Shown here piece by piece: positions 1-10,500 of a stretch of DNA of 64,000 nucleotides. Numbering within the stretch: the stretch's first letter is position 1; every line of letters starts with the position of its first letter. Below the pieces are notes generated by a model. The model did no database searches and was not told the origin of the DNA. It worked only from the letters and a program-made list of their open reading frames with translations. This DNA is from Aphidius gifuensis (Eukaryota; Arthropoda; Insecta; Hymenoptera; Braconidae), in assembly GCF_014905175.1 (NCBI RefSeq), contig NC_057790.1:18254469-18318468 (forward strand). The letters run 5' to 3'. Both the position numbers and the translations under genes were made by a program.

Positions 1-580
1 TTGCAAGAAGGTATTTTCAAAAATATCAAATACCTCTTTGCTTATTCTATATTCCTGATACTCGAAATTTTTTTTTTTCTATCAAATTTCAAATAAATAT
101 CAAATACCTCTTTGCTCATTCTATATTCCTGATACTCAAAAATTTTTTTTTTCCATAAATTTTTTGAAATTTGATAGAAAAAAAAATTTTCGAGTATCAG
201 GAACATAGAATGAGCGAGGAGGTATTTTCAAAAATATCAATCATTTTTGCTCTTATACTGATATCAAAAATTTTTTTTCCATAAATTTTTTGAAATTTAA
301 TAGAAAAAAAAATTTTCGAGTATCAGGAACATAGAATGAGCGAGGAGGTATTTTCAAAAATATCAAATACCTCTTTGCTAATTCTATATTCCTGATACTC
401 AAAAAATTTTTTTTCTATCAAATTTCAAAAAATTTATGGAAAAAAATATTTTTCAGTATCAGGAACATAGAATGAGCAAAGAGGTATTTGATATTTTTGA
501 AATATTTGTAAAAAAAAAAAAAAAAAAAAATTTCAAGTATCAGGAACATAGAAAAGGCAAAGAGGTAATCAAAAAATTCG
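1..580. repeat. Fold-back (inverted) satellite arms
   Basis: A box reading roughly CAGGAACATAGAATGAGC followed by (A)AGAGGTATTT recurs in both orientations. Reverse-oriented arms lie near 20-95, 98-145 and 361-427; forward-oriented arms lie near 160-235, 290-355, 440-500 and 527-575. Neighbouring arms such as 294-355 and 361-427 are near-perfect inverted repeats of about 60-70 bases, so this stretch could fold into long hairpins. The window edge cuts the array, so its full extent is unknown. No coding frame is seen. Confidence 0.85.
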
Positions 581-1370
581 AAAAGTTTGGCGCCATCTAT
601 TATTTTTTTTAGGAACTATAGGGTAAAAACATTTAAATTTCATAAAATCAAATAGGCTGTTGTAGCAGGGTTATAGAACAGGCAAAGAAGTATTATATGC
701 AACACACTACGCAGCGCCATCTATTGTTTTCTTAAGGAACTATAGTGTAAAAACATTTAAATTTCATAGAATTAAATAGGCTGTTGTATTAGGGTTATAG
801 AACAGGCAAAGAGGTATTTTATGCATCAACTTGCGCAGCGCTATCTATTGTTTTTTTGAGGAACTATAGTGTAAAAACATTCAAATTTCAAAGAACCTAA
901 TAGGCTGTTGTATCAGGGTTATAGAACAGGCAAAGAGGTATTTTAAGCAACACACTACGCAGCGCCATCTATTGTTTTTTAGAGAACTATATGGTGAAAA
1001 CATTCAAATTTCATAGAATCAAATAGGCTGTTGTAGCAGGGTTATAGAACAGGCAAAGGGGTATTTTATGCATCAACTCGCGCAGCGCTATCTATTGTTT
1101 TTTTGAGGAACTATAGTGTAAAAACATTCAAATTTCAAAGAACCTAATAGGCTGTTGTATCAGGGTTATAGAACAGGCAAAGAGGTATTTTAAGCAACAC
1201 ACTACGCAGCGCCATCTATTATTTTTTTTAGGAACTATATGGTAAAAACATTTAAATTTCATAGAATCAAATAGCCTGTTGTAGCAGGGTTATGGAACAG
1301 GCAAAGAGGTATTTTATGCATCAACTTGCGCAGCACCATCTATTGTTTTTTTTCAAGAAATTTATCGAAA
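556..1370. repeat. ~124 bp tandem satellite with A/B higher-order pattern
   Basis: The string GGCAAAG in each unit occurs at 556, 681, 804, 929, 1052, 1176 and 1300, spacings of 125, 123, 125, 123, 124 and 124 bases. From 681 on, the units alternate. Type A continues with AACACACTACGCAGCGCCATC and type B with TGCATCAACTYGCGCAGCRCYATC-like sequence, giving a ~248 bp dimer. Shared parts include GGAACTATAGTGTAAAAACAT and CAGGGTTATAGAACAGG. Most units carry CGCCATCTATT, whose reverse strand AATAGATGGCG resembles the core of insect CTCF sites. Confidence 0.9.
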
Positions 1371-2020
1371 TAAAGTTAATGTCTTTAAAAAAAAACAGAA
1401 TAAATGAAAAAAACAAATTTTTTTTTCAACAGAATTATAGAGTGAGGGAAGAGGTATTTTATTTTATTTGTGGTTTACTTCTTGTCCTTATTGTTTTCCT
1501 GATATTTTAAATATAAGCTTTAATTTGTAAGTAAAAATATGAAAAAATAAAAAAAAAAATTTCTTTTTGAACAGGAATACAGAATGATGTAAGAGGTATT
1601 CGATTTTAGTTATGGTTCACCTCTTGTTTTTGTTGTTTTTCTGATATTTTATAAATAAATTTTATCCTTTGAAAAAAAATATGATAGAATATAAAAAAAA
1701 AAATTTCTTTTTGAACAGGAATATAGAATGAGGCAAGAGGTATTTGCTTTTATTTCTAGTTCGCTTCCTATCTTTCTTTTTCTCTTAATATTTTCAAAAT
1801 GAATTTGATTTTGTGAAAAAAAATATGAAAAAATAAAAATGAAAAATTTCTTTTTGAACAGAAATATATAACAGGTAAAGTGGTATTTGATTCTATTTAT
1901 GGTTTATTGATCCGACTACGCAGCACCGTTTATTGTTTTTTGAAGAACTACAGCGGAAAAACATTTAAATATTAAAAAAAAGATATATCGTTTTGTACCA
2001 GGATCATAGAACACGCAAAG
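1371..2020. repeat. Diverged ~143 bp repeat sharing the satellite box
   Basis: The box GAACAGGAATATAGAATGAGG..AAGAGGTATT recurs in diverged form near 1430, 1570, 1715, 1857 and 1999, a period of about 140-147 bases. The linker between boxes differs from the neighbouring 124 bp family, with TTATGGTT, CTTGTTTTTGTTGTTTTTCTGATATTTT and an A-rich piece. This looks like an older relative of the same satellite. A CGCAGCACCGTTTATTG remnant of the 124 bp unit lies at about 1919. Short open frames here are by-products of the repeat. Confidence 0.75.
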
Positions 2021-2470
2021 AGGTATCCAATGAGTCAAGTTTCATGCGCTTTTTTTTGCATGTTCTTAGAACTGCAAGCAAAAAGCCAAACCAAAAAGCA
2101 AAAAAATTGAAGAAAAATCTTATATTATCAGTGAAACATAAAAAAGGAGGTAAAGTTTCAAAACCATTAAATATATCTTCACTTATTATATTGTTCCTTC
2201 ACGAATTTATTTTTTCTGACCAAAAATTTAAGGAAAAATTTTAAATTCTCAGAGAAACTTGAAAAAGAAAAGATGAACTTCTATAAACATCAAATAACTT
2301 CTCTTATATTCTATTATCCTGTTACGAATTTAATTTTTATTTTTAAAAATCCAAGGAACAATTTAAAATTCCAAGGATAACATAAAAAAAAGGAGGTAAA
2401 CTATTGAAAACCTTGAATACTTTTTCTGTCATTCTGTTATTATGTTACGAATTTAATTTAGTTTTGTGAA
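2020..2470. repeat. Third diverged repeat family, ~122 bp period
   Basis: Strings like ACGAATTTAATTTTTATTTT recur near 2198, 2323 and 2445, and AAAAAGGAGGTAAA recurs near 2141 and 2385. This is a weak tandem repeat of about 122-124 bases, the same spacing as the 124 bp satellite but with different sequence. It forms the right edge of the repeat block. Confidence 0.6.
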
Positions 2471-4100
2471 AAGCTTTTTTTTTTATAGTTTTTATTTTTC
2501 TTATTATTCAAAACTTTGTAAATCTTTTAAAAGAAAAAAAAATTAAATCCGTATCAAGAATAAAAAATCTGATAAGTATTTTGGTTAGTTTACTTCTTGT
2601 AATTTTTGTTTGCCTCATAATTTCCAATACTGTTTCTCAATTTTCAGATAGTTATTTCTATTATTCTACCAAGTTGTTTAGTAACTTCTCTGAATGTATT
2701 TTATCACGAAAAAATGCTTCAAATTTATTCTGTAATCCTAATTTTGTTTCAAAAATAGAATTTAGATTATTATTTTGAATATTTTTATCAAAATGTCATG
2801 AATTTTAAAAGGCTGTCAAAGTTGAATGATAATGTTAGTGTGTTGTTCGGTGTTTGCATTTGTATAAATGTTGAGAACATATTCTGAATTTTACTAAGGT
2901 CTATGATGTATAAAAACTAGCATAGTACATGCCGTGTCAGAGAAATGCATTCATATAGACATTTATGGTAATGAAAGAAAAAAAAAAAAAAATGCATCCC
3001 TGGTGACTGCTTAGGTGTGTAATGTTTCTTTTTAAACTTGAATATCTATTTTTCTACCCTTTTTATTTTTATTTTAATGTTTTTGTTATTATTATTTGTT
3101 TTTTCACGATGTGACTTTTGAACACGTTATTTAAATGCACTTTTACATCTCTCGAGTATACTCTATATATTATTACTCGAAAAAAAAAATATATATACCC
3201 AAACATAGGTCGTAAAAAAAATTATTTATTTAAATAATTAATATTTAACCCTGACCATTATTATTTGATAATTACTTTAACAAAAGTGGATAACAACAAT
3301 TTTAATATGAAATTAATTTTTATGAATAAAAAGATACTTTTATCAAACATTTAAAAATAAATATCGGTTCACATGGTTTTAAAATATTCTTAAAATTTTC
3401 AATAAAACCATTCAGTCTGAGTAATTTTTTTTTCAAGAATTTTTCTACCAATACTACTTGTCATGGGATAAAAATTCTATTCTTCTCTCCCAATACGAGA
3501 AATTCCAAGTATCTTTAAATTCGTTAAAAATGCACCGACAGATTTAAATGTCATGCATGAAAAAAGAAAAAAAAAAAAGACAAATTCTCTGTTAAATTGT
3601 GACAAATCAGAAAAGAAAAAAAAAATACATATTTACTTTCTTTCTAAATAATATAAAAAAAAAAAAAAAATGTATTAAATAAATTTTATCAACTATCAGG
3701 TTAAATTTATTAACGTAATGAAAAATTAAATTTTTTTAATAGCCCAATTTTATCATAAAAAAAGTTAAGAATGAAATTTTTATATATTAAATCTCATAAA
3801 ACAATAATTATATTTTAACATTGAAACGAATAGACTTCATTTATTTATCCATACAAGTACATAAAAATAAAAAAACCTAACACGATGTATCCAAGATAAA
3901 TAGAAAGACAAAAAAAAAAAATTTTAATAAATAAATAAAAAACAAGGGTAGTAGTATAGTATAATATATAGAGTGTCGTATATATTCAAGTTTTGCGAGT
4001 GAGGATGAGCAGTATCATGGGGATGTAAAAAGGGTGAAATGATAATAAGAAAGCTGGGGGATGAGAATAACAGGGTAGCTGACGTAAAGAGTAAAAAAAA
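2471..4100. other. Gene-free AT-rich stretch
   Basis: No convincing exon, RNA gene or repeat was found on either strand. There are several poly(A) tracts (for example at 3180, 3570, 3655 and 3910) and low-complexity AT sequence. Confidence 0.6.
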
Positions 4101-4119
4101 AAAAAAATTCAGAGAAGGG

Positions 4120-4260
4120 GTTTGTTAACGGTTGTGGCGCCACTGTGCCGGTATTGGTAGAATGGGGCGAAACACTCACGAGACGTCACAAAACGACTCT
4201 CTTTGGTGCTCCGGTCTTCAGTTTATCGCGATACGCGTGTTGCTGTGTTTCGCATCAATG
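4120..4260 (+). promoter_or_regulatory. Candidate promoter / transcription start region
   Basis: This short stretch is clearly GC-richer than its surroundings. It contains a 10 bp palindrome GTGGCGCCAC (4134-4143), several CG dinucleotides, and an arthropod initiator-like TCAGTTT with the A at about 4217. A strong 5' splice site, G|GTAAGTAAA, lies downstream at 4855, so a noncoding first exon of roughly 4217-4854 is possible. The nearest plus-strand gene downstream is the PDZ protein at 20424, whose first exons are missing, so this could be its promoter. That link is inference. No TATA box or clear DPE is visible. Confidence 0.35.
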
Positions 4261-4860
4261 GTTAACAAAATATAATTTACCAATATTATAATTAATTAAA
4301 ATTGAATAATATAATATGATAATAGTTTTATTATTTAAAAAAAAAAACAATTATTTATCACTTGTGCATCAAAAATGTGGCTAATATTTCATCATATTAT
4401 TTTTGTCATTATTATTAAAAGCAATTTTGAAGTTAATTTATTTTTGGAGTAATAATTTATGGGGATTAGTGTTTAATGTATTGGTGTATATATTAAAACA
4501 TCATGTTATAATATGCAAGTGTGATTTATTGGGTCAATGTGTAGTGGATTGTTTATGTGGTTGTGTACTTGAAAACCTTGGAGTTAATCTAGGGTAGTAG
4601 GGTGTTAGTTTCTTATTAAAAATTTTATTCAAATTTAATTTAAGAATAAAAAAAAAAAAATACATTTAAATTATTTTCAATTGGTTAATTTGGCATTATT
4701 GTTATATTCATTCATTTGTCTTGTTTATTTTGTGACGAAAAAATTATAATATATATATCTGGATGACAATATTACCACGTGGAAATATTTTAGAAGAAGA
4801 AAAAAAAATAAAAGATTTTAATTTAAGAAAGTCAGTGATTAACGAAAATTTTTGGTAAGT

Positions 4861-6997
4861 AAATTATAAGAAAATAAAAAAATCTCATTGATTAAAAATA
4901 AAGTGAGCTGTATGAATGGTTGTTTTTGGGAAAAAATAAAATATAAATTTAAAGTTTGGCGAAATAGAAAAAAATAGAAATTATTTTTTTTTGTATCTTT
5001 GGCTTGCAAAAATGTCGCCAATGCTTTTGAATAGTTTTTTTTTTTTTATTTTCATCCTTTCTATTCGCAGCAGTACGTCGACGTGCTCTGCTTTTGAATT
5101 GGGTCACTTCTAACGTCGAAGGGTATATGGGAAAGATGAAAAAAAAAAAAAAGAAAAATAATGGAAAGGGGAAATGCTCAGTGGGATTTTCTCGTAAACT
5201 TGGTTAGACTAGCCAATGAATTAAAAGTAGAGAAAATAAAAATTAAAAGCTTTTTTTGTTCATTTAATTTTACTGTGATGTTAGATTATTATTTTTTTCA
5301 ATTTTTTATTATTTATAGATTTTATTAAATAATAAATAATTAAAAATCTTATTAACTTTTGCTTCAATCTTTTTATTAAATATATATTAGTCAGACCAGG
5401 AAAAATAAGTGAGTCATCGGTTTGATATTTATTTTTAAATTAATATCAATAAAGTTTTACAAAAAAAAAAAAAACACGTCAGTATATTTTAATTCAATTT
5501 AAATATTTTTGTCTTTAAAAAAAAAAAAAAAAAAATCCACGTAAATTTGTAAATATCTGATTTTTATATTTAATTATTTTTCCCTTTTTTTTTATTATTT
5601 TTTACATACACCTTAGAGTATACAAAAACTCATCTACCCTTTTTATTTTTATCATTTTATTTCATTCAGAGATTGTGACCTAATTTTTTTTTTCCTGCTA
5701 TCATTACATTATTATCATATTTTTTTTATTTCCCCAACAATTTATTGTTTTGAAAATTCTAAATATAGCACAATTTATTTAGATAAATTTTATTTAATTG
5801 TCAAAGACAATTGACTTGTTTTTTTTTTTTTTTAAAAATATTGTTTAGTTGTTTTTTATCAGTTTAAAAATAAATATGTGGAATAAAAAAATATGAATTT
5901 TAATAATAAATAAACAAACTGTATTAATATTTATTTTTTAAAAATTTTACATATTATTACTGATAATATAATTCTTTATAAAATATGAAACCTTTAAAAA
6001 ATGGATATATTTTTATGAATATATTTCAAAGAATATAATTTTAAATTTCTGATTTAATAAAAAATAAAAATGTTTACTCTACGATGATATAAGATTATAT
6101 AAACGTTGATACATGATAAAATTATTTTGTTCGACATTGAGACATCGAGCAAGATTTTGTAGCATTATCAGGTAATATTTAAAATGTTTTGTGTGTGTTG
6201 ATTTTAGAACTCGAGAGTGTGAATATATAGGTCATACTTGATACCACAAAATTAGAACTCATTTTAATGAGGATGCTCGTATAATTTCTCACACTCTCAA
6301 TAAACTTTTTGAATAAATATACATAGTTACTGCCTGTCGAATAAACACTGTGCTTTTCAATAACATTATCAATATCATCATTAATACTTGCAGCTATAAA
6401 CACACTTAATAAAAACATTAATTATTACTAATATCTTTTTAAAATGGAAATTATAAAAACACAAAGTTATGAACAATCATTTCAAGTCAGTTGAGAATTT
6501 TAGCTTTTTGAATTTCATAAATATTTTAATGAAACTCGTTAAAGTATCCAATAAATTTATCACAATTTATTAACAAAACTTTTATCAATAAAAATTACTT
6601 GACATTTTTTGATAATGTTTAATTATTATTTTTTTATATAATTTATACTATTTAAATGTAAAAATATAACAATACACAAAAAAATATTAATTAATTAATT
6701 AATAGATAAATGTATTATGTTTTTTGTTGACATGAAACATTAGTACGTTAATCAAATAACATGTTTTTACACCTCATTGAACATCAAGTTTTTTTTATTA
6801 TTCTACGTTTTTTTTTTTTTCCTCAACTAACTCAACAACTTCCACTTGCTACAATTAGCTCTCAAGATGTTGACCTTCAAATCATCAACTAACTCAAAAA
6901 AAAAAAAGAATTATAAAAATTTAAAAAACAAACATCAATACATTTTTTTTAAATGAATTATTTTTTCGATAATTTAAAAAAAAATTATTTATATCTT
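4861..6997. other. Gene-free AT-rich stretch
   Basis: Long A and T runs and low-complexity sequence on both strands. The only open frames are short and AT-driven (for example minus strand 4839-5021 and 6179-6418), with no recognisable domain. Nothing else is supported here. Confidence 0.6.
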
Positions 6998-7001
6998 TTA
7001 A

Positions 7002-7533
7002 GGTTGATTCCAAGTCCCATCGCCGTACCAATATTTATGCCACAAAGGGCCCGTATATTAATAACGCTATTTTTTATTCCCCGTATCCTGAAATTTTTGT
7101 GGCGCCACTGATGAAAAAACCAAGTTCTTTAGTATAGGCAACACACTAGCAAACAAAGTTTCACGCCAAACCATGCTTGTGTTCATGTCTGTGTGCCGCG
7201 CATCTAGCAAAATTTCGAAGTTTAAAAGTTAAATATTTATTAAAAGAAAAAGAAGAAAAAATTGAAATAATTATCAAAATTTCGTCTTGTCCAGGGCTAC
7301 AATCAGATAGTAAATGTACAGTTTTGAATCAACACAAAAAAAAGTTATTCGTAAAAACATGAGGTAACGCGTATACCTTGTGTGTTAAAGTTGTCAACTT
7401 TGACAGTAAATATCTCGAAAAAAGCAAACAAGAAAAAATTCAAAAAAATTCACAATATAGATAATTATTTCATTTAGAAAATAAGCCGAAAAAATCGAAA
7501 GTCTATCAGAAATTCAGATATTCGGAATCAACC
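7002..7533. mobile_element. Non-autonomous TIR element with TTAA target sites
   Basis: The element starts GGTTGATTCC (7002-7011) and ends GGAATCAACC (7524-7533), exact inverted repeats. It is flanked on both sides by TTAA (6998-7001 and 7534-7537), the target duplication of the piggyBac superfamily. It is 532 bp long and carries no transposase frame, so it would be a MITE-type derivative. The interior is GC-richer than the surroundings, with a GTGGCGCCAC palindrome at 7099 and a near-perfect dyad around 7386-7408 (TGTTAAAGTTG / CAACTTTGACA). A PIF/Harbinger-type element with a TAA/TTA duplication is the main alternative. Confidence 0.7.
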
Positions 7534-7537
7534 TTAA

Positions 7538-10500
7538 CAAATGTTTTTATTTAGTATTCAAAATATAATTTATTATTTTTATTATCTATATAAATTCTTA
7601 GTTGTTTTTTTTTTATTTTTTTTTTTTTGATAAATAAATACGTAATTAGGAAAAATAAAAATATTGTTTGTATTGTATTGCTGTATCAATTATGATATAA
7701 CCCGTGATACAAATCGGTCGCGTGAGTGCTGCTCGTAATATTACTACTATTATTTTTATTACTCTTATTATTATTATAACATTTATTTGCATATGTGTAT
7801 GTGTGCATTGTCCATGACATTCTAGATCTCGTCCCAGCTGCATTTATGAGCCAAATGAAACTTGTTTTTTTCAATTGATATTACTCTTCATTTTTTATCG
7901 ATTGCTATTTTTTGTGTGTGTCTATTTTTATTTTCAATTTTTTTAAAATTTTTGAAATTTTTATTATTATCATTTATGGATTTATTTTTTTTTTCTGCTT
8001 GTGATGTACAATGTGATTTATTCAAGTGAAAAAATAATAACTATAAACAATAAATATTTGCTTTTTCGATAAGAGAAAATACTGAATTTAAAAATTTTTT
8101 AAAAGATTTGTGTAATGTACAGAGATATATTTATCCTTGGTTATACTCGTGAACCAGTAAAGTCAGGGCTTGATCAAATTTATTACACGCTTGGTATAGT
8201 ATCAGACTCGATTGAACTTGAGTTTTCATCTTATTTTATTTATTTTTTTTTTCTTTTCAATTTTATTTATTTTTCAATGAAATTTTCTCGCTAGAGTGAT
8301 GAAAGGTCGAGTCAATTTAAACTCACTTCAAGAGTCAAAATTAAAAGATAATTTTTTTACTATTGATAAAGAAGAAAATACATATGATATAATTTTATTT
8401 TTCAATTAAAATAGTAAAAAAAATTGAATCATTATTTTAATTAATAGAATTTATATTAAAATTAAAAAATGAAAAAGTGTTGAATTTTAAAAGCTAATTA
8501 TTTTTCAAAAATAAAAATATACATTCCAATTATTTAATAATAATTTACATACCAAAAGAAACAGTCAATGAATACGTGTTCTAAACTTGGAATTTTTTAA
8601 ATAAAAAATTAGATCAATAATAACGTTTCATTGACTCGTATTATAATTAGTTATTTTTAAATAATGAAATAATAATACGAGGACAATTATCGACAAACAT
8701 TCCAATGACATGTCATCATAATCAACAATTAATATTTGTTTATACATATTTTCATAAATGTATATATAATGTTTGACATTCTGTTAATTATTTAATACAA
8801 ACAAATTAATTTACTCTCAATTAATAAAATATTAATTCTAATATTTACCTAATAACGAAAAATATTTTATTTTTTATAAATTAATAGTTGATTAAATATA
8901 TAAATGAATTATTTATTGATAAAATTTTATATAATTCTTTTATAATAAATAAGATTAAAATGTAATTTAAAAAAAATTTCTCTCTCAAAGTATATTATCT
9001 ATTATTGCCAATAAATTATTTTGCGATATTTTATTGAAGACGTGACTTCCTTTGATGTGTATACACACACAGACATATTAAATTCGAAATAAAATCATGA
9101 AAATAAATTTATTTTTTATTATGGCTTCGTAGATGGTTTAGAATGTCCCTTGGACATTGGACAAAATGTCTGACTGAATAAAAAAAAAAAAAGAAGAAGC
9201 TATATCTCGAGAGAGGCTTTGAGAATCCATAGAGCAGGTCAGGTAGCATTTATATATTATACATAGGGATGAATACATATATATATGAATCTATCCAAAG
9301 ATTTTTTTTTTTTTTTACCTTGACGTGGCTGTTGAGGGAGTTTGAGAAATAGATGAAATAGATGAAAAGGATAAAAGAGATACAAGCATCAGTCAAAAGA
9401 TAGAGACAAAATTACCAGCTATGTAATAGTAAAAGTTTTAGTTAGCTTTATAATGTGTGTGCGTGTATATGTGTATGTTTTAGATTCTTTTGGTTTACAA
9501 GATTCACATTCTTGATCTTTACTTTGTGAAGAAGATTCCAAAAAGACCCAATATATATACGCCTAAAAACTTGATTAGCCTGACCTACACCAATGGAATG
9601 TCTACATTCTTGAACCTCAAATTTCAATACCAATTTTTTTTTTTTATAATTTTATATTGACTTTGATGTTTTTATTTTATTTAAAAAATTATTAATATGA
9701 ATTTAGAAATATTTATTATATTTAAAATATAAAATTTATGCAATATTTTAAGTGAAAAATTAAGGTATAAAAAAAAAAATTAATGAGTATTATAAAAATA
9801 TAAAAATTATATTTATTATTGAGTCAAGCTGTTGTCTCTTATTTAATTAATGTGAATTTTTATTTGTCGCTTAAATTATACTGTGTGTATGTGTCTATCC
9901 AACAAAAACCACACACTAGAGTGTTTTTCATTAAAGTGTTTTTTTATTTTTTTTTCACCTTCATGCAGCTTTAGCTTTATTTTTAGTTAAATTGAAAATT
10001 TAAATTCACATTTTTTTTCTTTATAAATTTTTTTTTTTTCTTTGTTTTTATATAGTGAAAAATCTTGTTATAAAAATTGTTGAAGGTTTGAAATATTTTC
10101 TCTGGTAATAAATAGAAAATATAATTTATATTTTAAAATATATAGTTAAATGTATTTTAAAGTAGTTATTTAATTATAGCAAAAATTAATATAATGATTT
10201 TTTTTATTTGTAAGTAATGAAGGTCATGTAACAATTTATATACATTCAAGTTCCGTTTTCATTGAGTTCGCCTACTTAATTATTTATTACTCCAAATGGA
10301 ATTTGAAAACAATGTAAACTTTATTGTTTTCCATTTATAGACAAAAATAATAATTAAAAAAAAAAAAACAATGATATTTAATTTATAATATTACCAAAGT
10401 TTCTAAAAATAATTTTATAAATTTTTTTTCTTTAATCATAAAATGAAAAATAAAATCTTTTATATTTGCAGTAATAATATTTTGATATATTAATCAAAAA

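Noticed and set aside
1292..1510. 72-codon plus-strand open frame
   Set aside because: It lies inside the satellite block, starts within a repeat unit and has a Phe/Lys/Leu product explained by AT composition.
2581..2778. 65-codon plus-strand open frame
   Set aside because: Low-GC sequence next to the repeat block; starts at a non-ATG codon, with no domain or splice context.
4403..4597. Frame with several cysteines downstream of the 4.2 kb promoter candidate
   Set aside because: It starts at a non-ATG codon, is hydrophobic by composition, and no donor in frame links it to the PDZ exon at 20424.
7177..7362. 61-codon frame inside the TIR element
   Set aside because: Too short and without transposase motifs; the element appears non-coding.
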